Source: Alphaproteobacteria bacterium
GTDB lineage: Bacteria > Pseudomonadota > Alphaproteobacteria > Rhizobiales > Hyphomicrobiaceae
DNA length: 56,301 nt
NCBI GenBank assembly: GCA_018819265.1
Contig: JAHJQI010000100.1
Span: forward strand, 1-56,301
Direction of reading: 5' to 3'
Positions 26,527-35,989 of the stretch are shown one piece after another (position 1 is the first letter of the stretch; the number at the start of each line of letters is the position of its first letter). The translations under genes were made by a program, and so were the position numbers. The notes beneath the pieces were generated by a model. It did no database searches. It was not told where the DNA came from and worked only from the letters and a program-made list of their open reading frames with translations.

Positions 26527-26832
26527 TCATTTCTTGCAGATCTTTGCCTGGCCCGTGCATTCGTAGCCGAGCCCGCCTTCCTTGCACTTGTACTGGCGCT
26601 TGCCGAAGTCGTAGCCCGACGTCTTGCCGCTCGCCATCCATTCCGCCCAGGCCCCCCAATCGGTCGATTGCAACAGGACTTCGTCGACCTGGAATTTCGC
26701 CCCGTCAAGCGTACCGGCCGTACCCTGGCCCGCCTTGACGAAGCATTCCCCGGCGCTTGCGGCAAACCCCGACCCGATCAACAGACCGGCAGCAACGACG
26801 GTCATCGCCGAACGACGAATATTGGTTCGCAT
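26527..26832 (-). CDS. Small exported four-Cys protein, paralogue B
   Basis: 101 residues from the ATG at 26832, with GAGGAGAAGAG just upstream. The signal peptide MRTNIRRSAMTVVAAGLLIGSGFAASA precedes GECFVKAGQGTAGTLDGAKFQ. The middle has TDWGAWAEWMASGKTSGYDFG, then YKCKEGGLGYECTGQAKICKK. Cys positions and the ASG segment match paralogue A, but B carries about 12 more residues between the first Cys and the Trp region. Function unknown. Confidence 0.82.
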   Translation of the reverse strand: MRTNIRRSAMTVVAAGLLIGSGFAASAGECFVKAGQGTAGTLDGAKFQVDEVLLQSTDWGAWAEWMASGKTSGYDFGKRQYKCKEGGLGYECTGQAKICKK

Positions 26833-27028
26833 GCTCTCTTCTCCTCGATCTAACACCTGCCCCGCGAGGCAACGTCCTCGTGGCAGGTACCCTGCCGCAT
26901 CGCAGTGAACTTTCCTATCGGCCTTCAATGTCATTTAACAGCAACAAGCGTTTTTCACGCTCAGCCGTTGCCGCCGCGCTACGACCCGGCGCTGTATGCT
27001 TTTTCTCGATTCGATTTGATCCGTCCGA

Positions 27029-27901
27029 CTATAAGGCCGTGATTTCGAAGCCCGCACCGTCCCCTGCACCGAGAATGCTCACCAGTGCCGGGAGCACGCG
27101 TTTGAGATCGTCGCCAAGAGTGAACGGGGGATTGAGTATAACGAGCCCATGCCCGTTGAGGCGCTCGACGTCGTCTGGCGCCTGCACATGGAATTCGACC
27201 GCCATCAGCTTGCCGAGACCGAGCCCGGCCAGTTCACGCTTGAACCCGCTGATCGCCCGCGGGTCCTTGATCGGATGCCACATGACGAAGGTGCCGGTCT
27301 GGAAACGTTTGACGCCCTCGCGCAGGCCCGCGAGCAGCCGGCCCAGTTCACCCGGTTCCTCGAACGGCGGATCGATAAGCACGACGCCGCGCCGTTCCTT
27401 CGGCGGCAGCACGGCTTTCAACGCTACATACCCGTCAATCCCCATCACCTTGGTATTCCCGAAACGCCCCAGCGCGTGTTGCAAGGCCCGGCAGTCGTCC
27501 GGATGCAATTCGTTCGCGATGAGAAAATCCTGCGCGCGCAGCAGCCGGGCTGCAATCAGCGGACTACCGGGATAGTGCAGCAGCTCACCCCGGCGTTTTT
27601 CCCCGGGGCCGGTACCACCGAAGTCCTCGTCGATGCCACGAATAATGTCGAGATAAGGCGCGAGCACCGCTGCGGCATCTCCCGGCAGTTCCGCCGACAA
27701 CACACGTCCGATGCCGGACCGCCACTCGCCGGTCTTTTCCGCTTCGATGCAACCGAGATGATAGAGCCCCGCCCCGGCATGTGTATCGATCACCCGGAAA
27801 GGTGTCGGCTTGCGCTTCAGGTAGGTAATCACGAGCGTCAGGACGAGATGCTTGAGGACGTCGGCGAAATTGCCGGCATGATAGACGTGGCGGTAGTTCA
27901 T
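27029..27901 (-). CDS. rlmJ: 23S rRNA (adenine2030-N6)-methyltransferase
   Basis: 290 residues of the ComJ/RlmJ family. It starts NYRHVYHAGNFADVLKH, the family signature. SAM-binding sequence is FRVIDTHAGAGLYHL; the N6-adenine catalytic motif is VVLIDPPFEEP. It uses SAM to methylate A2030 of 23S rRNA. Length and motif order are normal. It is followed by holC on the minus strand only after reading upstream (28418 to 27969), about 67 bases away. Confidence 0.95.
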   Translation of the reverse strand: MNYRHVYHAGNFADVLKHLVLTLVITYLKRKPTPFRVIDTHAGAGLYHLGCIEAEKTGEWRSGIGRVLSAELPGDAAAVLAPYLDIIRGIDEDFGGTGPGEKRRGELLHYPGSPLIAARLLRAQDFLIANELHPDDCRALQHALGRFGNTKVMGIDGYVALKAVLPPKERRGVVLIDPPFEEPGELGRLLAGLREGVKRFQTGTFVMWHPIKDPRAISGFKRELAGLGLGKLMAVEFHVQAPDDVERLNGHGLVILNPPFTLGDDLKRVLPALVSILGAGDGAGFEITAL

Positions 27902-27968
27902 CGATCGGCCCGCACGTCATGCCGCAAACATCTCCCGGCTCGGATGCAACCGGCTCCGCCAGCAGCGC

Positions 27969-28418
27969 TCATGCCTTCTTTTCCCACCGGCCTTGCGCGT
28001 TCTGCTGCCAGTAGGTCACCGCGCAGCCGGCCTCCCTCGCCGCCTTCCACTGCCTTCGCGCCAACTCCAGGGCATCCGTGTCGTGCCCGTCGAACAAATG
28101 CACGACGCGCTCGAAGCCCTCGAAAATTTCGAGTTCCGCACCATCCACGAGAAACACCACGCCCGCCCCGTTCGGCGTTTCATCTCCCGTCGTCAGATAG
28201 ACCGGCTGCATCTCGCCCGAACCGTCTTTTTTCGTTCCGTGCGGGAGAAAGCTGTCGTCGCGGTAGGTCCACAACGCCGTATCGAGCGCCTCGAGGCGTT
28301 CTTCGTTGCCGGAACGCACGACCGCTTTCCAGCCGCGCTCGAGCGTCTTTTCAAGGAGGTTTGGAAGCACGCGGTCAAGCGGCTGCTGTTCAAGATGATA
28401 GAACAGGACTTCAGTCAC
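27969..28418 (-). CDS. holC: DNA polymerase III subunit chi
   Basis: 149 residues from a GTG at 28418, giving the family start (M)TEVLFYHLEQQPLDRVLPNLLEKTLERGWKA. Further motifs are LDTALWTYRDDSFLPHG and NGAGVVFLVDGAELE. Chi joins the clamp loader to SSB. The open frame extends to 28460, but those residues (RATAAAHRRA) do not belong. In many alphaproteobacteria holC follows pepA, which is absent here. Confidence 0.93.
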   Translation of the reverse strand: MTEVLFYHLEQQPLDRVLPNLLEKTLERGWKAVVRSGNEERLEALDTALWTYRDDSFLPHGTKKDGSGEMQPVYLTTGDETPNGAGVVFLVDGAELEIFEGFERVVHLFDGHDTDALELARRQWKAAREAGCAVTYWQQNAQGRWEKKA

Positions 28419-28510
28419 GCTGGCCCGCCTGTGCGCCGCGGCCGTGGCGCGGCGATGCAATTGAGTATGGTTTCAGAATGCGAACTTCAGAACCGGCGCA
28501 CTGGCACCGA

Positions 28511-28831
28511 TCAGCGCCGCCGGGCCTTGCTCAACAGGCTGCGCGGCACCATGCCTTTATCGACCAGTTCGCGCACGCATACGTTTGACAGCCGCTTGCC
28601 GTTCGAGCGCATGCAACGGTCGAGTTTCGACGAACCGACCTCGTAACCTGGGCAGAACCTTTTGTAGTCGCCGCTGCAAGCAACCTTGACCGAATCCGGC
28701 ACACCTCGCTTCGCGGCCGCCTCGCTGGCGGAGATCAAGTTGACGAGCACAAGCGTGACGACGAACGCGACACTCAGTGCCGCATGACTCACGCCCGCAT
28801 GAATAAGACCGGTTGTTGAGAATAGTCTCAT
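28511..28831 (-). CDS. Exported protein with a GLG1-type cysteine-rich repeat
   Basis: 106 residues from the ATG at 28831. A hydrophobic export signal lies at about residues 15-35 (AALSVAFVVTLVLVNLI). The mature part has VACSGDYKRFCPGYEVGSS, then LDRCMRSNGKRLSNVCVREL. The spacing C-x(7)-C-x(11)-C-x(11)-C resembles the Cys-rich repeat of Golgi apparatus protein 1 (PF00839), which is widespread in small exported proteins of proteobacteria. Function unknown. It is located between holC and der. Confidence 0.78.
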   Translation of the reverse strand: MRLFSTTGLIHAGVSHAALSVAFVVTLVLVNLISASEAAAKRGVPDSVKVACSGDYKRFCPGYEVGSSKLDRCMRSNGKRLSNVCVRELVDKGMVPRSLLSKARRR

Positions 28832-28963
28832 GGGCTGCAAGACCTCTTGCAAATATAATGCACACCATGGCGCACCTGCGGTCAGGAACCGTGCGCGCCC
28901 TACCTCCCGCCTGCAAAATGACCCCGCGGAGCATTTCGTGGCGAATTGGACTGCTCCCGATGC

Positions 28964-30439
28964 TCACCGATTGCGACGCTTCGATGACGCGAAGGGATTT
29001 TCGCCCTTCCGTAGATTGAGACGAATCGGCACACCCGGCAAGTCGAATGCTTCGCGCAAGCTGTTCGTCAGATAGCGAAGATAGCTCCGCGGCACTTCTT
29101 CAGGTCGCGAACAGAACGCAACGAAGGTTGGCGGACGCGCTGACGGCTGCGTGATGTAGCGGATCTTGATGCGCCGGCCGCCGACAGCCGGCGGCGCGTG
29201 CTTCGCCACCGCCTCCTGCAGCCAGCGGTTCAATTCCGGTGTCGAAACGCGCCGGTTCCAAAGATCATAGGTCTCAAAGATCGCATTCGTCAGTTGATCG
29301 AGGCCCTTTTCAGCCAGCGCCGAGATCGTCACGAGCTTGACGCCCGGGACCTGCGACAGCCGGATTTTCAAGCTTTCCCGCATTGCTTTCAGGCGTTCCT
29401 GCTTGTCGGTGACGAGATCCCACTTGTTGACGGCGATGACGAGCGCGCGGCCTTCGCTTTCCACCAGATCGCCGATCGTCAGGTCCTGGTTCTCGAAAGG
29501 GTATTCGGCGTCGACCATCAGGACCACGACCTCTGAAAAGCGGATCGCGCGGATAGTGTCGCTGGCCGACAACTTCTCGGCCTTTTCACTAATCCGCGCC
29601 TTGCGCCGTAGCCCGGCGGTATCGAACAGCCGTATCTCGCGCCCGCCGATGGTGACGTCGGTCGACACGGAGTCCCGCGTCAAACCGGGTTCGGGCCCGG
29701 TGATCATGCGGTCTTCGCCGATCAGGGCATTGACCAGCGTCGACTTTCCCGCATTCGGCCGCCCGACCACGGCGACCCGCAGCGGCCGGTCGAGCACCTG
29801 CTGGCGCTGCGCCTCTTCGAGCTTGCGCTGCGCGTCCTTGTCGCCGCCGCCGCGCCGCCCGCGCTCTCGTTTCGGATACGTCTCCTGGAGGCCCAGCGCC
29901 GCCAGCATGTCCGAGATCAGTTCGCCGATGCCTTCGCCATGCTCTGCCGACGTCGCGATCGGCGTCCCCAGGCCCAGTTCGAATGCTTCGTAGAAGCCAT
30001 CCTGCCCGGCCCGGCCTTCCGACTTGTTGGCGACCAGGATCGAGGGCTTGCCCGAGCTGCGCACGATGCGCGCGAACACGTCGTCGGCCGGCGTCACCCC
30101 GTCGCGCGCGTCGATGACGAACAAGACGAGGTCGGCCTCGCGAATAGCGAGTTCGCTCTGGTGGCGCATCCGCGCCTGTATCGAACCGGCCGCCGCCTCT
30201 TCAAGCCCCGCCGTATCAACCAGCACGACCTGATGCTGACCAAGCTCCGCCACGCCCTCGCGCCGGTCGCGCGTCAGCCCCGGCAGGTCTGAGACGAGCG
30301 CCGTCTGCTTTCCGGTCAGCCTGTTGAACAGGGTCGACTTGCCGACATTGGGCCGGCCGATGATCGCAATCATCGCCATCCTGTCGCCGCTCGCCGAGCC
30401 CTCGGGCTCGAATTCATCGTCGATTGAAGAAGAGGACAT
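28964..30439 (-). CDS. der: Ribosome biogenesis GTPase Der (EngA)
   Basis: 491 residues with two tandem GTPase domains and a KH-like C-terminus. G1 motifs are GRPNVGKST and GRPNAGKST; G3 regions are DTAGLEE and DTAGLRR; each domain has PGLTRD. Der acts in 50S subunit assembly. The N-terminus has about 22 acidic and Ser-rich residues before the usual MIAIIGRPN; the ATG at 30379 is an alternative start. bamB and the YfgM-like gene lie upstream on the same strand, the order also known from gammaproteobacteria. Confidence 0.95.
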   Translation of the reverse strand: MSSSSIDDEFEPEGSASGDRMAMIAIIGRPNVGKSTLFNRLTGKQTALVSDLPGLTRDRREGVAELGQHQVVLVDTAGLEEAAAGSIQARMRHQSELAIREADLVLFVIDARDGVTPADDVFARIVRSSGKPSILVANKSEGRAGQDGFYEAFELGLGTPIATSAEHGEGIGELISDMLAALGLQETYPKRERGRRGGGDKDAQRKLEEAQRQQVLDRPLRVAVVGRPNAGKSTLVNALIGEDRMITGPEPGLTRDSVSTDVTIGGREIRLFDTAGLRRKARISEKAEKLSASDTIRAIRFSEVVVLMVDAEYPFENQDLTIGDLVESEGRALVIAVNKWDLVTDKQERLKAMRESLKIRLSQVPGVKLVTISALAEKGLDQLTNAIFETYDLWNRRVSTPELNRWLQEAVAKHAPPAVGGRRIKIRYITQPSARPPTFVAFCSRPEEVPRSYLRYLTNSLREAFDLPGVPIRLNLRKGENPFASSKRRNR

Positions 30440-30584
30440 GGCTGTCTATGGCACGGCACGCCCCGGCCGCACAATCGTTCCAGTGGGGCAGGGTCAACAG
30501 GCTCCAAGCGGATTTTCACGCCACCGGGTAGCCGCAAGCCGTCCGCGGCACTCCTGAAACCGCCATCGTCAGGCAAATTCGCGA

Positions 30585-31985
30585 TTAGTTGAGCGTGACC
30601 AGCGTCGCATCGTCACGCAAAACGTACATGCGGCCCTGCGCCACCACCGGCGGAATGAAGACTTCCCCGCCGAGGTCGCTTTGGGTTACGACCCGCCCTG
30701 TCGCCGCATCGACGCCGATCAACTGACCCTTTCCGGACGCCAGCCACAACAGCCCGCCCGCCAGCGTCGGTCCCGACCAGACCTTGCCGCCCGAAAGGTT
30801 CATCGTCCAGCGGGTATTGCCGGTGGCCCGGTCGACAGCCATCAGCTGGCCACCCGTATCGACGACGAAAACCGAATCTCCAGCCACCCAGGGCCGCTGC
30901 GTGCCCGGCACGTTGAGCTGCCAGATCCGCTCCCCGGTCGCCGCCTTCGTCGCCACCATCCGGCCGGAATGGCCAACCGCGAACACCACGCCGTCCTTGA
31001 TCGCCGGCGTTGCCGCATCGCTCAAAGAAGCCATCTGCGACATGGCGCGGCTGCGCGACAGGTTTTCCGACCAGCGCGCGGCGCCGTCGGCAACGCCCAG
31101 CGCCAGGAGGTCGCCGGATGGATAGGGCACCGCGACGATATCGCCATCGACCGCCGGGCTGACATTCATCACCAGGCTTGAATTCTGTGGCAGCCCGCGC
31201 ACGACCCAGAGTTCGCTGCCGTCGAGTCCGTTGAGACAGTAGAACCGCCCCTCCATGCTGATGATGAAGACGCGGTCACCCGAAACCGTCGGTGCAGCCC
31301 GAACCGGTGTGCCGAGGTTCTTTTCCCAAAGCGGCTTGCCCGTCGCCGGATCGAGTGCGGCGACACGCCCAAAACCGCTGACGGCGTAAAGCCGACCGTT
31401 CTCGGCCGCCACTCCACCGCCGAACCCGCCGCGCGCGCTCGACGAGAACGTCATCGAGGACATGAACCCGGTGCCGGCATTGGCTTCCGATTCAGGTACC
31501 AGCGACTTGCGCCAGACCGCCGAACCGCCGGCAGCCGAGAAAGCCGAGACCTGGCCGGCCGCGTCAAGCGTGAACACCCGGCCGCCGTAGACGATCGGCG
31601 TCGCTGTCACCCGGCCGTCTTTGCTCGAACCGGTTCCCGCATCCGCTGTCCATGATTTCTTCAGGCTGGTGTTCAGCACCAGATGGACCGGCGCGTTACC
31701 GGCGGTGCCGCCCGGTTGCGACCAGTCGTCGTTGACAATCGGCGCAGGCAGAAGGATTGGCGTATCCGCGGCCGCCAGTTCCTGCGGCTGCGTCTCGTTG
31801 ATCTGCAGCACCGGCAAACGGCGCCCGGGCAGCGGGGCCTGTTTTTCGGCGAACGGGTTGAGATCGCCGATCTTGGGCAGGCTTGGCAGGCTGTCGGCGC
31901 AGCCTGTGAGGGTGAGCGATAGAGCAACGCCGGTGAACAGAGCGGCACCGAGCCGTCTTCGCACCGGGTATCTTGTTCTCGTCAT
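30585..31985 (-). CDS. bamB: Outer-membrane assembly lipoprotein BamB
   Basis: 466 residues from the ATG at 31985 (CGAGGGGAAAC upstream). The lipobox is LTLTGC with C29. Repeats of PQQ-type beta-propeller blades follow: GRVFTLDAAGQVSAFSAAGG, GRVAALDPATGKPLWEKN, YCLNGLDGSELW, MVATKAATGERIWQLN, LMAVDRATGNTRW. BamB is a scaffold of the BAM complex that inserts barrel proteins. The ORF extends to 32147, but that part overlaps the upstream gene and lacks a signal. Confidence 0.92.
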   Translation of the reverse strand: MTRTRYPVRRRLGAALFTGVALSLTLTGCADSLPSLPKIGDLNPFAEKQAPLPGRRLPVLQINETQPQELAAADTPILLPAPIVNDDWSQPGGTAGNAPVHLVLNTSLKKSWTADAGTGSSKDGRVTATPIVYGGRVFTLDAAGQVSAFSAAGGSAVWRKSLVPESEANAGTGFMSSMTFSSSARGGFGGGVAAENGRLYAVSGFGRVAALDPATGKPLWEKNLGTPVRAAPTVSGDRVFIISMEGRFYCLNGLDGSELWVVRGLPQNSSLVMNVSPAVDGDIVAVPYPSGDLLALGVADGAARWSENLSRSRAMSQMASLSDAATPAIKDGVVFAVGHSGRMVATKAATGERIWQLNVPGTQRPWVAGDSVFVVDTGGQLMAVDRATGNTRWTMNLSGGKVWSGPTLAGGLLWLASGKGQLIGVDAATGRVVTQSDLGGEVFIPPVVAQGRMYVLRDDATLVTLN

Positions 31986-32034
31986 CACCGTTTCCCCTCG
32001 GTCATATCCGGCGCGTTGCCGGCCCCGTCTGGTT

Positions 32035-32808
32035 TTATTTCGGCGGCGCTTGAGCGCCCGCCGCATCGCCTCCCGCGGCCGTCTCGTCTTTCTCGGCTTC
32101 GCCGCCAGCTGCGTTTTGAGGCGTGACCGCTCCGCTCGAAGCTGCACTCTCGCCGCTTGCGAGCTGCAGCATCCTCAGGTTTGCGCGCTGCCGCATCGCC
32201 GGCGGCACGTTCGGCTCAGCCAGAATCTTCTCGAAGGCCGCCTTCGCTTCGTCCACTTGCCCCGCCTCAATCGCGGCGACTGCTAAAAGCTCCAATGCAT
32301 TGAAACGCCATGGCTCGCCGTCCTTGATAAAAGGTTCAAGGCGATTCTGCATCTCTTTAAAGTCGGCTTCCCCAACCCGCAGCGCGGCGGCCTGCAGCGC
32401 CGCGAAGCCACCGATCAGCTCATCGGCGCCATCGCGCTTCGAGACCTTCTCGAATTCGGCGACAGCTTCCTGCGGCTTGCCCTGTTCCTTGAGCGTCGCG
32501 GCGTACTGCATTTCAGCCAGCGTCGCATAACCGGTCGGACCCGACTTCGCGATCTCGGAAAATTTCACGGCGGCTTCGTCGAGCTTCTTTTCGAAGACCG
32601 CGTCGAGCGCCTGTTCGTAGGACGCGCCGGCTTCCTGGGCGGCGCGTGTCTGCATCGTATTCCAGATCTGGAACCCGGCCACCGCAATGACGACCAATGC
32701 GCCGGCGCCGACAATCAGCGTGCCGTAACGCTTCCAGATGTTCTCCATCCGCTCGCGGTCGAGTTCTTGCTTGATTTCCCGCAGAAAACTGTCGTTGCTG
32801 TCGACCAT
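32035..32808 (-). CDS. YfgM-like membrane-anchored TPR protein
   Basis: 257 residues. A cytoplasmic N-terminus (VDSNDSFLREIKQELDRERMENIWKRYG) precedes one transmembrane helix (residues ~28-50, TLIVGAGALVVIAVAGFQIW). TPR-like helices follow (AVAEFEKVSKRDGAD, DEAKAAFEKILAEPN), then an Ala/Gly/Glu-rich tail. The family (TPR_21) is YfgM of E. coli, an ancillary SecYEG translocon protein. It stands directly upstream of bamB, with its stop 50 bases before the bamB ATG. Confidence 0.9.
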   Translation of the reverse strand: MVDSNDSFLREIKQELDRERMENIWKRYGTLIVGAGALVVIAVAGFQIWNTMQTRAAQEAGASYEQALDAVFEKKLDEAAVKFSEIAKSGPTGYATLAEMQYAATLKEQGKPQEAVAEFEKVSKRDGADELIGGFAALQAAALRVGEADFKEMQNRLEPFIKDGEPWRFNALELLAVAAIEAGQVDEAKAAFEKILAEPNVPPAMRQRANLRMLQLASGESAASSGAVTPQNAAGGEAEKDETAAGGDAAGAQAPPK

Positions 32809-33033
32809 GTCGCTTGATTTTCTCGTTCTTGATTTTTTTCCAACGGACGCCGTCTGCCAGACGCAGGCGGCTACTCCTCGCCGGCCGGCCGCTCTGGCGT
32901 CCAGCTAACCGCGTGATTGATAACGCTTTATGCCCTCAAAGCAATGCCCGATCGAGCCCGCCGCTGCAATCCCTGACGGTCCGCCCTGCCATGGTAGTCG
33001 CGACCATGCCCCATCGCCGTCAGTCTCAACTGA

Positions 33034-33942
33034 TCAGGTGCTGCCGGTTTTCGGCTTTTTCGTGTCCCGCGCACTCTTGTTGGCGCGCGCCCCTTCGCCG
33101 CCGCCGGCCACGGTTTTCATGGCATAGGTATGCTGCGAGGCCGGAAAACTGCGCTTGCGGACCTCTTCTGCGTACCAGCCGATTGCCTTGTCGATCGATT
33201 CGCCGATGCGGCCGAATTCCTTGACGAACTTCGGTACCCGCGGCGACAAGCCGAGCATGTCTTCCATGACGAGGATCTGGCCGTCGCATTCGGCTGAAGC
33301 TCCGATCCCGATGGTGGGAATGGCAATCGCCTGCGTGATGCGTCGCGCCAACGGCTCGGCAATGGCTTCGAGCACCACGGCGAACGCACCCGCATCGGCG
33401 ACGATCCTGGCATCCTCCTCGATCGCCCCCCACTGGACTTCTTCGCGTCCCTGCGCCTTGAACCCGCCGATCACGTTGATCGACTGCGGTGTCAGGCCAA
33501 TATGGGCCATCACCGGGATCCCGCGGTCGACCAGATACCTGATCGTCTCGCCCATCCGCCGTCCGCCTTCGAGTTTGACCGCCCCGCAATCGGTTTCCTT
33601 CATCACCCGCGCGGCGTTGCGGAAGGCGACTTCCGGGCTTTCTTCGTAAGACCCGAACGGCATGTCGACGACGACGAGCGCCCGCCGCGCCCCACGCACC
33701 ACCGCCTTGCCGTGCATGATCATCAAGTCGAGCGTCACCGGCACGGTCGTCTCGAAACCGTGCATGACCATCCCGAGACTGTCTCCGACCAGCAGGAAAT
33801 CGCAATATTTGTCGGCAATCGCTGCGGTGTGGGCGTGATATGAGGTCAGCGAAACGATCGGCTCGACGCCTTTCTTGGCAGCTATGTCGGGCGCCATCAG
33901 GCGTTTTTGCCCAGCCGCGCCGGGAGTGGATTGGGACGACAT
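33034..33942 (-). CDS. panB: 3-methyl-2-oxobutanoate hydroxymethyltransferase
   Basis: 302 residues from the ATG at 33942; an ATG at 33954 directly abuts the ribosome site AGGAGA and is less likely. PanB makes ketopantoate for coenzyme A synthesis. Motifs: [31 protein letters not shown] (Mg-binding Asp), [47 protein letters not shown]. The C-terminus has a Lys/Ala-rich tail of about 20 residues. It has no panC neighbour here. Confidence 0.95.
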   Translation of the reverse strand: MSSQSTPGAAGQKRLMAPDIAAKKGVEPIVSLTSYHAHTAAIADKYCDFLLVGDSLGMVMHGFETTVPVTLDLMIMHGKAVVRGARRALVVVDMPFGSYEESPEVAFRNAARVMKETDCGAVKLEGGRRMGETIRYLVDRGIPVMAHIGLTPQSINVIGGFKAQGREEVQWGAIEEDARIVADAGAFAVVLEAIAEPLARRITQAIAIPTIGIGASAECDGQILVMEDMLGLSPRVPKFVKEFGRIGESIDKAIGWYAEEVRKRSFPASQHTYAMKTVAGGGEGARANKSARDTKKPKTGST

Positions 33943-34131
33943 GGACCGAAACATTCTCCTGGATTTTGTATCGCCGGACAGAACTGCTCTTCCGCCGCGG
34001 GCGCCAACACTACACATTCGGCGGTCACTTCGCCATGCCGGCCGGACGTGCGCCGTTGACCTCTTGCAACAATAGGAAACCGAACTGTTCCGATGACGCT
34101 CGGATCGGTTGCAACCAACCAATCGGGTCTG

Positions 34132-34150
34132 GTAACCAATAGATGGTTAC
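34132..34150. promoter_or_regulatory. Possible operator between panB and the L,D-transpeptidase gene
   Basis: GTAACCA (34132-34138) and TGGTTAC (34144-34150) form a 7-bp inverted repeat with a 5-nt spacer, 74 bases before the transpeptidase ATG. Near it GGTTGCAACCAACC gives a second short dyad. Regulation is inferred only from symmetry. Confidence 0.35.
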
Positions 34151-34223
34151 AGCCTAAGTGCTGGTTAGGTGTTTCGCGCTAGTCTGATGTGACCGCGGTA
34201 GATAGAACGGGTGTATAGGTTGC

Positions 34224-35861
34224 ATGATAAAGTTATTGAATGATTTTCGCGGTTTGGCCGCCACTTCAGCAAAATTCGCCGTTTCGGCTCTGGCCTGTTT
34301 TGCCATAGTCGCGGGCACGGTCCCAGCCGATGCGGCCAAACGCCGGACCAAAACCAGCGCGCCCGCCCCGACGGCCGAGGGTCCACTGACCCTGATGGTA
34401 TCGCTGCAGCGCCAGCGCGTCGTCGTCTACGATAAGAACGGCCAGGTCACTTCCGCTCCCATTTCGTCCGGGACGAAGAGCCACCGAACGCCGACCGGTG
34501 TCTTCTCCATCCTTCAGAAACGTCGCCGCCATTATTCGAACCTCTATGGCGGCGCACCGATGCCAAACATGCAGCGCATCACCTGGTCGGGCGTCGCCCT
34601 TCACGCCGGCCACCTTCCTGGCTATCCAGCTTCGCATGGCTGCATCAGGCTGCCACACAGCTTTTCGAATTCGCTCTTCGGGCTGACCAGTGTGGGAAAC
34701 CGCGTCATCGTCACGAATGCCGAAGCCGTGCCGCAGTCGTTCGCTCATGCGAAACTGTTGCGCCCGCTGCCTCCAGGTGATCCCGCCGCCGTCACGGACG
34801 ACAAGTCGAAAACCGAAGGCAAGGCCTCCGGTGCCGCCAACCTGCTGCTCGGCGTTTCTCCTGCGCACGCCAGCGAACATGAAGGGCTGCCTGACGGTCT
34901 CGAGCGCACGCGAGCCGCCGTCGAGGCCTACCGTGAGCGCGAAATCGCGATGCTTGAAGCGGCGATCGCCAAGGCCGAAACGGAGCACAACGATCTGGCC
35001 GGCGAATTGAAGGTCGCAAACGAAGACCTGCAGGAAACGATCAAGGCGGAAAATCTGCTGCAGCCGGAGGCCGGCAGGATCACGAAGCGCCTCAGCGACG
35101 CCGAGGACGGCATGGCGGCTTCGAAGCGAAAGTTCCGCGATTTCATCTTGCGCGCTGCAACGCTCCAGTCCCCCGTTGAGCGGTCCGAGGCTCATTACGA
35201 AGAACAAGCGCTCGAAGCCGAAGCGCTTGGCCATATGAACGAATTCGATCTTGCTCGCGCCGACCTCGAAGCGCTTGACAAGATCCGCGCCGAGCGACGT
35301 GAGGCCGTCGTGGCGGCGACCGCTCGACGCGACACCTTGAAAAGCCGCTACGTGACGGCACAGTCGGCGCTGCTCAACACCCGCGAGCGCCTCGATAGCG
35401 CCAAGAAAGCCTTCGAGCGCCGCAAGCTGCCGATCACGGTGCTGTTGTCCAAGCACTCCAACAAGATGTACGTCCGTCAGGGTTATGACCCGGTCCTGGA
35501 AGCCGACATCAGCTTTGCGGATCCGCAAGCGCCTGTCGGCACGCACGTCTATCACGCCGTTGATTATTCGGCCGATGGCAAGGATCTCAGGTGGCAGGCC
35601 GTCACCGCAGCCCGCAAGAACTTGAACGTGACCAAAGCCAGAAACACGGGCAAATCCCGCCAGACGGACTCCACTCCCGCTTTCGATCCCGCCTGGCCGG
35701 CGCAAACTCCAGGCAATGCCCTCGACCGCGTCAACATGCCCGACGACGTCCGCGATAGACTCGCTGAATTGCTGAAGCCCGGCTCAGCAATCATCGTCAC
35801 GGACGAACGCAAAAGCTACGAAACCGGCAAGTACACCGACCTGATCGTTCTCACCAACTGA
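34224..35861 (+). CDS. L,D-transpeptidase (YkuD) with coiled-coil and second C-terminal domain
   Basis: 545 residues. A signal peptide ends at PADAAKRR. The YkuD domain spans about 52-165: LMVSLQRQRVVVYD, SGTKSHRTPTGVF, and the active site HAGHLPGYPASHGCIRLP with C140. It makes 3-3 peptidoglycan cross-links or links proteins to peptidoglycan. Residues ~230-400 are an alpha-helical coil rich in Glu, Ala and Arg. The last 120 residues (ITVLLSKHSNKMYVRQGY... LLKPGSAIIVTDERKSYETGKYTDLIVLTN) resemble a second YkuD-like fold without the catalytic Cys. This layout recurs in the order. Confidence 0.9.
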   Translation: MIKLLNDFRGLAATSAKFAVSALACFAIVAGTVPADAAKRRTKTSAPAPTAEGPLTLMVSLQRQRVVVYDKNGQVTSAPISSGTKSHRTPTGVFSILQKRRRHYSNLYGGAPMPNMQRITWSGVALHAGHLPGYPASHGCIRLPHSFSNSLFGLTSVGNRVIVTNAEAVPQSFAHAKLLRPLPPGDPAAVTDDKSKTEGKASGAANLLLGVSPAHASEHEGLPDGLERTRAAVEAYREREIAMLEAAIAKAETEHNDLAGELKVANEDLQETIKAENLLQPEAGRITKRLSDAEDGMAASKRKFRDFILRAATLQSPVERSEAHYEEQALEAEALGHMNEFDLARADLEALDKIRAERREAVVAATARRDTLKSRYVTAQSALLNTRERLDSAKKAFERRKLPITVLLSKHSNKMYVRQGYDPVLEADISFADPQAPVGTHVYHAVDYSADGKDLRWQAVTAARKNLNVTKARNTGKSRQTDSTPAFDPAWPAQTPGNALDRVNMPDDVRDRLAELLKPGSAIIVTDERKSYETGKYTDLIVLTN

Positions 35862-35989
35862 GGGCGGTGGGTCGCTATCCGAGTTCGATCGCAGAGAAGG
35901 TCGCGGTTCAACTTGGCAGCCGAATCAACCGGCTCCTGTCGGAGCGGTTGAACCGCGCAGCTATTGCCGGTTTCTCCGCCATGCGGCCG

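Noticed and set aside
34266..35705. 479-codon open frame on the minus strand
   Set aside because: It is antisense to the L,D-transpeptidase gene, which has clear catalytic motifs.
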